The notes under the pieces are model-generated. The model had not been told where the DNA came from. It ran no database searches and saw nothing but the letters and a program-made list of their open reading frames with translations. A stretch of DNA of 64,000 nucleotides, taken from the NCBI GenBank assembly GCA_937950315.1, contig CALFDU010000040.1, positions 24,334 to 88,333 of the forward strand, in the 5' to 3' direction. The position numbers and the translations under genes were made by a program. Below are positions 1 through 9,340 of the stretch, piece by piece (position 1 is the stretch's first letter; every line of letters begins with the position of its first letter). This stretch comes from an uncultured Saprospiraceae bacterium. GTDB lineage: Bacteria; Bacteroidota; Bacteroidia; Chitinophagales; Saprospiraceae.

Positions 1-324
1 AAGAAAGGACCAATTTTTCAGACAGCCATTCTTGCTGGGATTATGGCTACGAAGAAAACCAGTGACTTGATCCCGCTGTGTCATCCATTGATGATTTCAA
101 AAGCAAATGTGGATATCGAAGTTAATGAAGAAGGAAAGATTGTGATTGATTGTTTGGTGAAAGTCAATGGTAAGACCGGTGTAGAGATGGAAGCACTCAC
201 TGGAGCAACGGTAGCAGCATTGACCATCTATGATATGTGTAAAGGGTTCTCTCACAACATTGTAGTGGAGGAAGTAAAATTAATGAAGAAAACAGGAGGA
301 AAAAGCGATTTTGAAAGAAGCTAA
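1..324 (+). CDS. moaC: Cyclic pyranopterin monophosphate synthase MoaC (5'-truncated by window edge)
   Basis: MoaC acts after MoaA in the first step of molybdenum cofactor synthesis, forming cyclic pyranopterin monophosphate in the cytoplasm. The frame is open from base 1, so the fragment is 107 residues of the C-terminal part and the true start lies outside the window. The family signature [12 protein letters not shown] is at fragment residues 19-30, followed by [13 protein letters not shown] and a C-terminal lysine-rich tail, all typical of MoaC. An internal ATG at 43 is not the start, because family-like sequence ([10 protein letters not shown]) precedes it. The stop overlaps the start of the downstream mobA-like gene by 14 nt, so the two are probably translationally coupled. 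Confidence 0.96.
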   Translation, partial: KKGPIFQTAILAGIMATKKTSDLIPLCHPLMISKANVDIEVNEEGKIVIDCLVKVNGKTGVEMEALTGATVAALTIYDMCKGFSHNIVVEEVKLMKKTGGKSDFERS

Positions 325-1444
325 AAAACATACTAAGCATGTAAAGTTGACGATGCCAGTAGGTGGAAGATATCATTCCAATGAATGGGCATTGCTCGGA
401 GCACCTTGTGGAGTAATCAATAAATTTGCTAAAGATTTGGCAAAGATTATTTCGCAAAAAAAGAAGGTAGGTTACATCGATGCAAGTCATGAGGAGGTAG
501 AACAAGATCATCCGTATCATGTGTATTATCAGGACCGCATCAAGTACGCTCATCTTGAAACAAAATCAGCGCTTGCGCAAAAGCAAAATAAAAAACACTT
601 TTCATCCTTGGATCTTTTGTTGGTTAATGGGAATCATTTTCATGGTGACAAACAAATCGTTTTTATCAACGAAAAGAAAAAGGAATCATTAGAAAGAAAA
701 TTGGATCGTATTACTGATATGCGAATATTGGTGGTGGAAAGTGACGGTCAAGAAATATATGATTTTATCAAGCCCCACATCACTATGAAGACGGAAGTTT
801 TCAATTTGTGTGATGTCGGAAGAGTTGCTGACATCATTCTCGAAGATGAAAAAGCAACAACAGCTCCATTGAATGGACTGGTGTTGGCTGGTGGAAAAAG
901 CCAGCGTATGGGTCATGATAAAGGAGTAATCAATTATCATGGCAAAGAGCAAAGGAGTTACGAAGCCGATCTGCTTGCTTCAAAGTGCTGTGAAGTATTT
1001 ATTTCTTTGAGTGAAAGACAGGCCGATCAAGAAATTCCTGAATACAAAATTATTCAAGATACTTTCACAGGTTTAGGTCCTTATGGAGCTATTTTATCAG
1101 CGTTCCGAGAGCATCCCAATCATGCTTGGTTGACGGTGGCTTGTGATCTTCCTTTGTTGAGTCAAACTACCATAGATACCTTGGTTGCAAAAAGAGATCC
1201 AAGTAAAGTTGCCACCTGCTTTCATAACCCGGATACTAAATTTCCTGAACCATTGATCACCATTTGGGAACCAAGAGCCTATCCGATTTTACTAGAGTTT
1301 TTAAGCCAAGGGTATTCTTGTCCTAGGAAAGTATTGATCAATACGGATGTTGAGGAAATTGTTGTAGAGCAGGTTGAGTTTATGGAAAATGTAAACGATC
1401 CCAGCGCGTATGAAGAAATGATCCAGAAAATAAAAGAAAGCTAG
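311..1444 (+). CDS. mobA: MobB-like/MobA fusion: molybdenum cofactor guanylyltransferase
   Basis: The C-terminal half (from about residue 188) is a MobA-type nucleotidyltransferase with [16 protein letters not shown] and a later ACDLP motif. MobA transfers GMP from GTP to molybdopterin to make the guanine dinucleotide cofactor used by DMSO-reductase-family enzymes. The N-terminal half (about 20-180) has the position and length of a MobB-type GTP-binding domain, but its candidate P-loop, [10 protein letters not shown], lacks the GKT/GKS of a real Walker A. It is therefore probably a degenerate or repurposed domain. The start is a TTG at 311 with AGGAGG 11 nt upstream. It overlaps moaC by 14 nt. 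Function of the C-terminal domain is confident; the role of the N-terminal domain is inference. Confidence 0.88.
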   Translation: MKEAKKHTKHVKLTMPVGGRYHSNEWALLGAPCGVINKFAKDLAKIISQKKKVGYIDASHEEVEQDHPYHVYYQDRIKYAHLETKSALAQKQNKKHFSSLDLLLVNGNHFHGDKQIVFINEKKKESLERKLDRITDMRILVVESDGQEIYDFIKPHITMKTEVFNLCDVGRVADIILEDEKATTAPLNGLVLAGGKSQRMGHDKGVINYHGKEQRSYEADLLASKCCEVFISLSERQADQEIPEYKIIQDTFTGLGPYGAILSAFREHPNHAWLTVACDLPLLSQTTIDTLVAKRDPSKVATCFHNPDTKFPEPLITIWEPRAYPILLEFLSQGYSCPRKVLINTDVEEIVVEQVEFMENVNDPSAYEEMIQKIKES

Positions 1445-1466
1445 TTCTCTTTATTAAACGCAAATC

Positions 1467-2660
1467 TTATCTATAAAAATAGAAAGGATATATTTCTCCT
1501 TTCTCAAAGGTATTTTTTCCTCTTGGCAATTCTATGATTGCATCTGCTTCGACAAGATTGGCGAGGTCACCCGAGCCATTTCCTTTTTGTGGGTGCGCAA
1601 TAACCTGACCTTCATCATTGTAAGAAATTTTCACTTCAAGAAAGTAGGTGAGGTCCGGTTTGAAATTTACTTCGTTGCCTAGCTTGGCATACATTGGCTT
1701 TCTGAGATTGATGCCCATTGAGAAACCTAACCAATCAACAAAATATCTATGCATGCACACAAAGGACGATACAGGGTTGCCAGGGAAGGCAAATATTTTG
1801 CATTGTTTGTATGTGCCAAACCAAAATGGTTTGCCTGGTCTTTGTGTAATTTTGTGAAACAACTTCTCTGCACCTAGTTCTGCTAGTACCTTTGGCAGAA
1901 AGTCGAATTTTCCTTTTGACACTCCACCACTGAGTATTACTAAGTCATATTCCTTAAGATACTGTCCAAGTTTTTCTTTGATGGCTTCTTCCTCATCAAT
2001 GAGGTGATCTTGATCACACTTGATGTTGAGCGAATGTAAGACTGTGATTATTCGATATACATTTGATCTTCTGATTTGATGCTTCAAAGGAGTCGTGTTG
2101 ATTGGCACCAATTCGTTGCCCGTGGAAATGACCATGGCTGTCGGAAGTTTGGCAACTACAATTTCTGCCTTACCAATACTTGCCGCGAGTCCAATTTCTG
2201 CAGAGGAGATGATGGTGTTTTTTTTGGCAACACATTCACCATTTTTTCTGTCTGATCCTTTAAAGTGAACATTCTGTTGGTTATTGACTGTGTCTACGAT
2301 TAGATTGGCATAACCGTCTGTCAATTCTAAATCTTCATATCTGATGACCGTATCGCTTCCTTTTGGAAGAATGCTTCCAGTCATTACTTCAAGACAGGCA
2401 TGTGCTTCTTTCAATTCTTTTTGTGGATCACCAGCCGCGGCAATGGCCTCGATTTTAAAATTTCTCGTGCCGCTGGCAAAGTCTTTAAATCTGATGGCAA
2501 TACCATCCATGGTCACACGGTGATAAGGAGGAAGATCTCTATCGGTAAACCATTCTTCTTTCAATATTCTTCCCATTGCTTGGGAAAGGGGGATAGATTC
2601 TGTACCATAATCGCCCGTGTTGTTTCTAAAGATTTCAATTGCTTCTTCTACATTTATCAT
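1467..2660 (-). CDS. moeA: Molybdopterin molybdenumtransferase MoeA
   Basis: MoeA inserts molybdate into adenylylated molybdopterin, the last step to basic Moco. The 397-residue length fits the family. Visible signatures are DLPPYHRVTMDGIA near residue 43, SGGVSKGKFDF near 243 (the family's SGGVSxGxxD) and FPGNPVSS near 291. A MoeA C-terminal domain IV follows. It is the last gene of a minus-strand operon xdhC-moaA-moeA: its ATG shares one base with the moaA stop codon (2660), indicating translational coupling. It converges with mobA, 22 nt apart. Confidence 0.96.
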   Translation of the reverse strand: MINVEEAIEIFRNNTGDYGTESIPLSQAMGRILKEEWFTDRDLPPYHRVTMDGIAIRFKDFASGTRNFKIEAIAAAGDPQKELKEAHACLEVMTGSILPKGSDTVIRYEDLELTDGYANLIVDTVNNQQNVHFKGSDRKNGECVAKKNTIISSAEIGLAASIGKAEIVVAKLPTAMVISTGNELVPINTTPLKHQIRRSNVYRIITVLHSLNIKCDQDHLIDEEEAIKEKLGQYLKEYDLVILSGGVSKGKFDFLPKVLAELGAEKLFHKITQRPGKPFWFGTYKQCKIFAFPGNPVSSFVCMHRYFVDWLGFSMGINLRKPMYAKLGNEVNFKPDLTYFLEVKISYNDEGQVIAHPQKGNGSGDLANLVEADAIIELPRGKNTFEKGEIYPFYFYR

Positions 2661-3655
2661 TATCCTCCTATTGTGGTCATCGATTCAGTTACATTGGGTG
2701 ATTTGGTTCTTTTTGCTTCGGCTTCGAAGCCATCTTTGTATTTTTGTCCGACTGCTTCTATGACAGCCTCTTTGATTTGTTCGTCGGTTGCTTCTGCTCT
2801 TATCAAGTCTCTGATGTTGAAAATTCCTTCATCGTAGAGACAGGTTTTGATGATTCCTTTTGGAGTTAATCGCAATCGGTTGCAAGTGCCACAGAAAGTC
2901 CTAGAGTACGCTGGAATAATTCCAAAAGAACCTTTGTGTCCAGGAATTTGATAATTCAACGAAGTAGAATTCTTTTCATCCTGAAGTTTGGTGGCCTTAC
3001 CATAATGTGATTCAATATGACTTAATATTTTTTTGTAATCCCATTCTAGTTTTTGGTAGTTGGCTCCTGTGCCATTGAACGGCATTTCTTCTATAAATCT
3101 GACCGAGATGTCTTTTTCTTTTGTGAGGCCGACCATTGGGTTTAGGTCTTCGATGTTTCTGTCTTTGATGACCACTGCATTAAGTTTCAAATTGACGTCT
3201 CTTTTGGACATTTCCTCAAAGCAATTCCATACTTTTTCAAAGTAATCTCTTCTGGTAATGTCGAAGAAACGATCTTTGTCGATAGAGTCAATACTTAAGT
3301 TGTAACTTTTGACACCATAGGAAATTAATTCGTCTAGGTGATTGAGTGTTTGGGTGCCGTTGGTGGTGATTGCAATTTTATTGATTCCTTCGATCATGCT
3401 CAATTGCTTGATGAAGTACATGATGTTTTTTCTAAGGAATGGTTCGCCACCAGTAATTCTGACTTTCGATATGCCCATCTTACTCAAGATGTGGGCAGTT
3501 CTTAAAAGCTCTTCGTAGCTCATCAGTTTGTCTTGCTTCACAAAATCAATCCCCTCATTGGGCATACAATAGAAACATCTAAGGTTGCACTTGTCAGTAA
3601 CTGCGATTCTTATGTAGTCAATGACTCTTCCGTATTTGTCTTTTAGTTGTGTCAT
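2660..3655 (-). CDS. moaA: GTP 3',8-cyclase MoaA (radical SAM)
   Basis: MoaA converts GTP to 3',8-cyclo-7,8-dihydro-GTP, the first committed step of Moco synthesis, with MoaC. The radical SAM cluster CNLRCFYC is at Cys23, Cys27 and Cys30. GGEP is at 69-72. The second iron-sulfur site is Cys255, Cys258 and Cys272 (FCGTCNR...TC). The protein ends in the conserved Gly-Gly tail required in this family. The 331-residue length is standard. It overlaps xdhC upstream by 4 nt and touches moeA downstream by 1 nt, so the three are one transcription unit. Confidence 0.97.
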   Translation of the reverse strand: MTQLKDKYGRVIDYIRIAVTDKCNLRCFYCMPNEGIDFVKQDKLMSYEELLRTAHILSKMGISKVRITGGEPFLRKNIMYFIKQLSMIEGINKIAITTNGTQTLNHLDELISYGVKSYNLSIDSIDKDRFFDITRRDYFEKVWNCFEEMSKRDVNLKLNAVVIKDRNIEDLNPMVGLTKEKDISVRFIEEMPFNGTGANYQKLEWDYKKILSHIESHYGKATKLQDEKNSTSLNYQIPGHKGSFGIIPAYSRTFCGTCNRLRLTPKGIIKTCLYDEGIFNIRDLIRAEATDEQIKEAVIEAVGQKYKDGFEAEAKRTKSPNVTESMTTIGG

Positions 3656-4743
3656 TGTTCTCTTGGGTGAATGGCTCCTTCTTTGAGTTTCAAAAATAGG
3701 CCTTTTTTGTTTCTAAATACAGCTATGATTTCAGATGCTATAGATAGTGATATTTCCTCTGGTGTCTCAGCACCGATTTCTAAGCCAGTCGGACTGTGGA
3801 TGAAGTTGATATTCTCTAAATCCAAATGTTTTAATTCCTTGTCCATTTTCAGAAACCGTTTTTTAGGTCCCAACATACCAATGTATGGAGGGTTGGTTTT
3901 TATGAAATGTTGGACAATCGTCATGTCCCATTTATAATCGTGAGACATCATGACTACTGCGGTGTAATCATGGGTTTGTATTTTTTCGTGCTCTTCAAAA
4001 GGAATGACCTTATCTACTTTTTTGACCAGTTCTTTTGCTAATTTTTTCATCCTTCCGACGACCCAGATATCCCAGCCCAATGTGTTGGCCACACTTGCCA
4101 TTGCGTTGACATCGTAATTGTCTCCTACGATGATCAATCTAGTTTCGGGTCTGACGAACTCCAGGAGTACTTTTAAATCTCCTTCATCGGATTTCAAATC
4201 AAAAATTCTTGGCGATTTTTTGGCAATGGTAGTTTGAATGGCTTCATTCAAACTACCATTATCAATATTCAGAAAATTGAAATCTGGTTTGGTGTAATCC
4301 AACACTTGACTTTTGGCAAGATATTGACTGTCTTTGGATATGACCTTAGCGATGATTGATGGTTCTTCGTAATGAAGGATCGATCGTAAAACTTCAATCT
4401 CATTGTTTGGGTCATTTGGGTCGATGGGTGTAAGAAGAACTTCAATTCTACCATTGCAACCTAAACCCACACCGATCTGTGAAGAGTCGTCTTCCATGGT
4501 ATCATACACGATGATGGCAGACTCATTTTTATAGATGGCATTCAATGATTTTTTAAGAGCGTCTCCTTCAAGACATCCACCACTGATTCCTCCTGTCCAC
4601 ATTCCGGTACTCTTGACGAGCATCCTTGCTCCTATGCGTCTATATGCCGATTCTTCCACACTGACTACAGAAGCAAGTGCCACTTTTATCGTACTATGAT
4701 CAATAGAATCATATTCCGAGATTATTTTTCTTATTTCTAGCAT
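3652..4743 (-). CDS. XdhC/CoxI family Moco-handling protein
   Basis: XdhC-family proteins bind Moco, help exchange its terminal oxygen for sulfur, and deliver it to xanthine-dehydrogenase-type enzymes. The N-terminal XdhC/CoxI domain carries GGISGGCLEGDA near residues 52-63 and VGLGCNGRIEVLL near 92-104. The C-terminal domain is a Rossmann-type fold with LIIVGDNYDVNAMASVA near 207-223. It is the first gene of the minus-strand operon and overlaps moaA by 4 nt. No xanthine dehydrogenase or other molybdoenzyme is encoded in this window. The promoter must lie in the short 39-nt divergent gap to the TauE/SafE gene, but no clean TAnnTTTG box is visible there. Confidence 0.9.
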   Translation of the reverse strand: MLEIRKIISEYDSIDHSTIKVALASVVSVEESAYRRIGARMLVKSTGMWTGGISGGCLEGDALKKSLNAIYKNESAIIVYDTMEDDSSQIGVGLGCNGRIEVLLTPIDPNDPNNEIEVLRSILHYEEPSIIAKVISKDSQYLAKSQVLDYTKPDFNFLNIDNGSLNEAIQTTIAKKSPRIFDLKSDEGDLKVLLEFVRPETRLIIVGDNYDVNAMASVANTLGWDIWVVGRMKKLAKELVKKVDKVIPFEEHEKIQTHDYTAVVMMSHDYKWDMTIVQHFIKTNPPYIGMLGPKKRFLKMDKELKHLDLENINFIHSPTGLEIGAETPEEISLSIASEIIAVFRNKKGLFLKLKEGAIHPREQ

Positions 4744-4782
4744 TGGATAAGAAATATACTAATAATACCTTACCTTTCTCAT

Positions 4783-5529
4783 ATGGTTGGCTATGAAATT
4801 TCGTTCTATTTTTTCTTCATTGCAATGGTGTATTCTTCCGTTGGGTTTGGAGGTGGATCGAGTTATTTGGCCTTAATGGCCATTTTTGGTGTAGACTTCC
4901 AAGTTTTGAAGATTATTGCCTTGTTGTGTAACATAACGGTTGTGTCTGGCGGCGTGTATTGGTTTTGGAAAAGGGGATTTTTGGATTGGAAAAAGGTCCT
5001 TCCGCTGACATTGTTAAGTATACCTCTTGCTTTTTTAGGAGGCAGTATTCAACTTACCGAAAGAATCTTTTTCTTGGTGGCAGGTGCAGCATTGATATTG
5101 GCGGGAATACTTGTTTTGGTACAAAAGCAAGTACAAAACCAAAGTAAAGTAGAAAGGTCAGGTTCGGCAACAATAAATATGGCTGTAGGAGGTGGTATTG
5201 GTTTTTTGTCTGGCTTGATAGGGATTGGCGGTGGTATATTTCTTTCACCTTTTTTGCATTTGATAAGATGGGATAAGGTTAAAGTGATCGCAGGCACGGC
5301 AAGTTTTTTTATTTTAGTAAATTCAATGGCAGGATTGGCAGGTCAATTATCCCAGGGTAATGCAATTCAAGATTGGAAGCCTGTACTTGTTTTGATATTT
5401 GCAGTATTGGTGGGAGGACAAATAGGCTCAAGATGGGGTTCAGGAAAATTGTCTCCACAAAAGGTAAGGATGGTTACAGCTGTTCTTGTATTATTTGTTG
5501 GAATAAGAATTTTTGTAAAATATTTATAA
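4783..5529 (+). CDS. TauE/SafE family sulfite/anion exporter
   Basis: This is an integral membrane protein of 248 residues with about eight hydrophobic helices arranged as two similar halves. The repeated GFGGGSSY (near residues 20-27) and GIGGGIFLSP (near 145-154) motifs are characteristic of TauE/SafE permeases. Members export sulfite, sulfoacetate or related organo-anions; the substrate here cannot be read from sequence. It is placed directly upstream of moaD (1-nt gap) and moaE. Its presence between Moco genes is compatible with sulfur handling during cofactor synthesis or with a Moco enzyme such as a sulfite dehydrogenase elsewhere, but that is inference. Confidence 0.88.
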   Translation: MVGYEISFYFFFIAMVYSSVGFGGGSSYLALMAIFGVDFQVLKIIALLCNITVVSGGVYWFWKRGFLDWKKVLPLTLLSIPLAFLGGSIQLTERIFFLVAGAALILAGILVLVQKQVQNQSKVERSGSATINMAVGGGIGFLSGLIGIGGGIFLSPFLHLIRWDKVKVIAGTASFFILVNSMAGLAGQLSQGNAIQDWKPVLVLIFAVLVGGQIGSRWGSGKLSPQKVRMVTAVLVLFVGIRIFVKYL

Positions 5530-5530
5530 G

Positions 5531-5770
5531 ATGAAATTGAAGATTGTAGCATTTGGGATAGCGAAAGAAATCATGGATGGAAAAACTCATGAGCTTGAGC
5601 TTGAAGCATCGACGATAGGCGAATTAAAGAAATATCTTTGTGAAGAATATGGCGATTTTCAAAAACTGAATTCTTTGGCCTTTGCGGTCAATGAAGAATA
5701 TCAAGATGGAACATATGTGCTATCCGAAAATGATGAAGTGGTTTTAATACCGCCTGTGGCTGGTGGGTAA
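5531..5770 (+). CDS. moaD: Molybdopterin synthase sulfur carrier subunit MoaD
   Basis: MoaD is a ubiquitin-fold small protein whose C-terminal thiocarboxylate donates sulfur to molybdopterin. The 79-residue product ends in PPVAGG, with the essential terminal Gly-Gly pair that is adenylylated by MoeB. LIPPVAGG at the end is the standard family ending. It begins one nt after the TauE/SafE stop codon and is followed by moaE, together forming molybdopterin synthase. The activating enzyme is probably the MoeB-type protein encoded at 10.3-11.5 kb. Confidence 0.94.
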   Translation: MKLKIVAFGIAKEIMDGKTHELELEASTIGELKKYLCEEYGDFQKLNSLAFAVNEEYQDGTYVLSENDEVVLIPPVAGG

Positions 5771-5780
5771 AAGAGAAAGA

Positions 5781-6197
5781 ATGATCGATGTAATAATATC
5801 AGAAGAAACGTTGGATCCATTGAAATGTGCTCAGCTTGCTCAGCATCCTGCTACTGGAGGTACTGTTCAATTTATTGGAACCGTCAGAAATAATACCAAG
5901 GGCAAAAATGTAGTGCGTTTAGAATTTGAAGCATTCAAGAGTATGGCTGTATCTGAGATGGAAAAAATTGCTCAACAAGTAGTGAAAAATTGGGGTGCTT
6001 ATGCCGTTGTGATTCATCATCGGGTTGGTGTTTTGGCTATTGAAGATATTGCAGTCATTATTACGGTGGCTACTCCTCATAGAAAAGCAGCTTTTGAGGC
6101 ATGCGAATATGCAATTGATACTTTAAAGCAAACCGTACCCATCTGGAAGAAAGAAATATTTGAAGATGGTGAGGTATGGGTGGCAGCACATCCTTAG
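5781..6197 (+). CDS. moaE: Molybdopterin synthase catalytic subunit MoaE
   Basis: MoaE, with MoaD, converts cyclic pyranopterin monophosphate to molybdopterin. Signatures are GGTVQFIGTVRNNTKG near residues 26-41, HHRVG near 82-86 and the active-site VPIWKKEIFEDG near the C-terminus, which carries the catalytic lysines. I prefer the ATG at 5781 (138 residues), 10 nt after the moaD stop and preceded by a purine-rich stretch. A GTG at 5763 would extend the protein by six residues and overlap moaD by 8 nt, and family N-termini give it no support. Confidence 0.94.
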   Translation: MIDVIISEETLDPLKCAQLAQHPATGGTVQFIGTVRNNTKGKNVVRLEFEAFKSMAVSEMEKIAQQVVKNWGAYAVVIHHRVGVLAIEDIAVIITVATPHRKAAFEACEYAIDTLKQTVPIWKKEIFEDGEVWVAAHP

Positions 6198-6237
6198 TTT
6201 ATTTCTGTATTGATAGAATTTCCATTAAACCAAATTG

Positions 6238-6245
6238 TATTTTTG
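6238..6245 (+). promoter_or_regulatory. Bacteroidota -7 element (TAnnTTTG type)
   Basis: TATTTTTG matches the Bacteroidota -7 consensus. It sits 31 nt before the ATG at 6277. This argues that the longer frame starting at 6235 is not translated, because that start would lie upstream of the transcription start. No well-spaced TTG -33 element is obvious. Confidence 0.5.
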
Positions 6246-6276
6246 CAGTCTTACAACTTTAATTCTAAAACGAAAA

Positions 6277-6720
6277 ATGAAATTTTTATTTGCTAGTTTG
6301 TTTCTGTTGGCTTCCATCTCTCATGATATTCAAGTTGCCTACTTTAAGATTTATGAAAAAGGTGATCAACTAGTCGTGGATTTTGTCTTCGAAAGAGAAG
6401 ATCTGCTAGAGGCTTTGGGGCAAAAACAATCTGACTTAGAGGATGCACATATCCATTCTTACCTAGAGGAAAAATTTGCCGTAAGGATCAATGGCAAACG
6501 AATAGAAATTGGTTTTAACTATATAGATGTCAAGGAAAAACATGTCCATTTGAGCGGAAGCTTGATGGGAAAAATGGAAACGATTAACACCATCGAAATT
6601 GACAATCATTGTCTCTTAGATATTTATAAGCACTCCAACATTGTTGAGTTGAGACTGTTTGATCAGGAACGCGATTTTCTGATGAATGCTGAAAGAACCA
6701 ATATCAAAATCAATTATTAA
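6277..6720 (+). CDS. DUF6702-like periplasmic protein
   Basis: A 147-residue protein with a hydrophobic N-terminal signal (MKFLFASLFLLASIS) followed by a short soluble domain. The middle and end resemble the Bacteroidota DUF6702 pattern: a YLEEKFAVRINGK segment, then HVHLSG, then IDNHCLLDIYKHSNIVELRL. In that family the protein is usually near peptidases or transporters and has no assigned reaction. I chose ATG 6277 because it gives a clean signal peptide and lies downstream of the probable -7 element. The sulfatase gene begins 8 nt after its stop, so the two are probably co-transcribed. Family assignment is from pattern recognition only. Confidence 0.65.
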   Translation: MKFLFASLFLLASISHDIQVAYFKIYEKGDQLVVDFVFEREDLLEALGQKQSDLEDAHIHSYLEEKFAVRINGKRIEIGFNYIDVKEKHVHLSGSLMGKMETINTIEIDNHCLLDIYKHSNIVELRLFDQERDFLMNAERTNIKINY

Positions 6721-6728
6721 TTATTCAC

Positions 6729-9314
6729 ATGAAGAAGTATTTTCTTTTACTTATTGTTTTTGTACAGACCAATATTTTTCTGACTGCACAGACGCAACCC
6801 AATATTCTTTTGATCATTGCAGATGATATGGGAATCGATGCCATTGAAGGTTTTGAGCTAGAAGGCCTCAACTTTGCCAATACACCAAATCTGACTGCTT
6901 TGATGGAAGAAGGGGTGGTTTATAAAAATTTTTGGTCATCACCCTTATGCACAGCAACACGCTCAAATCTCATGAGTGGAAAATACGGAGTGAAAACAGG
7001 AGTGATGCAAGTGCCTGGAAATCTAGATCTCGAACACGAATCAATATTTAATTATTTGGATAGAGTAACGGACAATGCGTATGCGTCTGCAGTGATTGGA
7101 AAATGGCATATTTCAAATCCAGTGAATTTTGATCATCCATTTGAACATGGTGTTGATCACTTTGAAGGAATAATGACTGGAGGGATTAATGATTATTATA
7201 ATTGGAATAAAATTGAAAATGGTGAGTCGACAGAAATAAATGAATACATCACCACGCACTTGACGAATGCCGCAATTGATTGGATTGATGGTCAAGATCA
7301 ACCTTGGTTTATGTGGTTGGCACACATTGCACCACATAATCCATTTCAAGTTCCGCCTGATGATTTGTATACAGTCAATAATCCAACAACCAACCGACAA
7401 ATTTACAATGCGAGCATCGAAGCTCTTGATCACGAAATTGGCAGATTGCTTGAAAGCTTGGATGAAGAAACGAGAGACAATACAGTTGTAATTTTTATGG
7501 GTGATAACGGAACACCCAATAGTGTGCTTGCTGGCTATCAAAACCAACATGGTAAAGGGTCGCTGTATGAAGGAGGAATCAGAGTACCTTTGATCATCAG
7601 TGGCAATGGTGTTTCTCGGATGGGTGAAGAAGAGTTGGGTTTGACTCAAGTCAATGACCTTTATGCGACGATTATTGAAACTTGTGCAAACGATTTGCCT
7701 GGTGGAATACACAATAGTTATAGTATCAAATCTTCCTTTGTTCAAGAAAATGGGATTGAGAGAAATTATATTTATTCTGATGTGATTGATAATGGCGTTC
7801 AAGAATGGACCATAAGAAATGATGAATATAAGTTGATCTTGGATGATAACGGGACGAGGGAATTTTATAGAGTGGTAGATGATATTTTTGAAGAAGATGA
7901 CTTGATGTTGAATTTGAATCCTACGGAAGAAGCGATTATGCTTGAATTGGAAGAAGAGGCAGCTGTGATTAGAAATGGTTGGTCGTGTCAAGATTTTATT
8001 CTTAATGGGAATGAAGTAATCATCGACGACTGTGACATGACAAGCGCCTGTGAAGAAATAGATGTATTGAGTTTTGAAAATATTGGTTGTTGTGATTCGC
8101 CAGATGAGCCGAGTGTATACTATGAATATGAAGAAAACAACCTTAGACATATTTATTCCAATGGTTTTCCCAATCATGATTATTGTTATAATCCCAATAA
8201 CATACCAGAACAATCTTATCATTATGTGAGGGTAAACAAGTCTCCGACGGTAAGTGATGAAATAACATCCATTGTAAGAGCGAATGGTCGACCTGCAAGA
8301 CATTTTGGAGTAGCCCTTAATGGAGTTTATCTTTCACCTGCTCCGGGTACGCCTTTTATTTATGTTAATAAAAATACGGGTGAGTTTAACTGGGATTGGG
8401 TTTTTGAACCGCTGAATAATCAAGGAGATGAAGTCGGTCAAGTCAGACTTGACTGTGCAACTGCGCATACCAATGCCAATGGCTACCACTATCATGGTGA
8501 GATGCATGAATACTTGGAAAGCGAGATGCCAGGGATTACTTCGGTTACCTCACTTGATGATCTGTATCAGATAGGATGGGCATCGGACGGTTTTCCTATA
8601 TTGTATAAATTTGGCCCTGATGCTGAAGGCAATGTCAGGGAATTGCAACCGAGTTACCGCCTCAAAAGTGGAGAGCGACCAGGTGATGGAATAGAAGCTC
8701 CATGCGGACCCTACACGGGAAAGTATACTGTCGATTATGAGTATGTGGAAGGCATGGGCGATCTAGATGAATGTAATGGAATAGCAGCAGAAGTAGAATT
8801 GGAGACGGCTTTGGGATCTGAAACTTTTGGGTATTATTATTTGGTGACATCTACTTTCCCAGAAATTGGGAGGTGCTTAATGGGAGAAGTGAGTCTTGAC
8901 TTTGAGAATTCTGCTGACCCAATTGTGGGCGTTGATAATGATGGAGATGGATTTCTTGCTGCATTTGAATGTAATGATAATGATTTTAATATCAATCCAA
9001 GTGCCATAGATATTCCCAACAATGGAATTGATGAAAATTGTGATGGTGTGGATTTGATTACTTCTGTACATGAACTTGCGTTGAATTCTGTGAACATATA
9101 CCCCAATCCAGTTACTGATCTTATTAATATTGACATAGATGGTCAGATCAATTTTAAAGCCAATTTATATAACTCTGAGGGAAAATTGGTCTTAACTGCC
9201 ACCAATAAAAAGCAACTAAAATTAATTGGAATTGCGCAAGGGTTGTATCTTCTTGAGATATTGGATATCAAGTCTGGAGAGAAAATAAGTAAGCGGGTTG
9301 TTGTATCTTGGTAG
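6729..9314 (+). CDS. Secreted sulfatase-YHYH-MopE-like fusion with T9SS type A sorting domain
   Basis: A mosaic exported protein of 861 residues. Residues 1-21 are a signal peptide. Residues 24-410 are a sulfatase domain: PNILLIIADDMG with the metal-binding Asp pair at 32-33, and the formylglycine motif CTATR at Cys74-Arg78. Its third position is Ala instead of the usual Pro. FMGDNGTPN and HGKGSLYEGG are further sulfatase-like metal and core motifs. Residues about 510-690 form a YHYH domain (GYHYHGEMHEY near 585). Residues about 734-776 are a MopE-like DxDGDGF...NGIDENCDG motif, and about 788-861 are a T9SS type A sorting domain (IYPNPVTD). It probably removes sulfate esters from extracellular polysaccharides. 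Maturation needs a formylglycine-generating or anaerobic maturase enzyme encoded elsewhere. Confidence 0.9.
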   Translation: MKKYFLLLIVFVQTNIFLTAQTQPNILLIIADDMGIDAIEGFELEGLNFANTPNLTALMEEGVVYKNFWSSPLCTATRSNLMSGKYGVKTGVMQVPGNLDLEHESIFNYLDRVTDNAYASAVIGKWHISNPVNFDHPFEHGVDHFEGIMTGGINDYYNWNKIENGESTEINEYITTHLTNAAIDWIDGQDQPWFMWLAHIAPHNPFQVPPDDLYTVNNPTTNRQIYNASIEALDHEIGRLLESLDEETRDNTVVIFMGDNGTPNSVLAGYQNQHGKGSLYEGGIRVPLIISGNGVSRMGEEELGLTQVNDLYATIIETCANDLPGGIHNSYSIKSSFVQENGIERNYIYSDVIDNGVQEWTIRNDEYKLILDDNGTREFYRVVDDIFEEDDLMLNLNPTEEAIMLELEEEAAVIRNGWSCQDFILNGNEVIIDDCDMTSACEEIDVLSFENIGCCDSPDEPSVYYEYEENNLRHIYSNGFPNHDYCYNPNNIPEQSYHYVRVNKSPTVSDEITSIVRANGRPARHFGVALNGVYLSPAPGTPFIYVNKNTGEFNWDWVFEPLNNQGDEVGQVRLDCATAHTNANGYHYHGEMHEYLESEMPGITSVTSLDDLYQIGWASDGFPILYKFGPDAEGNVRELQPSYRLKSGERPGDGIEAPCGPYTGKYTVDYEYVEGMGDLDECNGIAAEVELETALGSETFGYYYLVTSTFPEIGRCLMGEVSLDFENSADPIVGVDNDGDGFLAAFECNDNDFNINPSAIDIPNNGIDENCDGVDLITSVHELALNSVNIYPNPVTDLINIDIDGQINFKANLYNSEGKLVLTATNKKQLKLIGIAQGLYLLEILDIKSGEKISKRVVVSW

Positions 9315-9340
9315 AATCAAACCAATTAAATATTTGTAGT

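Noticed and set aside
7113..8303. 396-codon open frame on the minus strand inside the sulfatase gene
   Set aside because: It is an antisense shadow of a well-supported gene with clear domains. The translation is rich in Ile and basic residues, with no recognisable motif.
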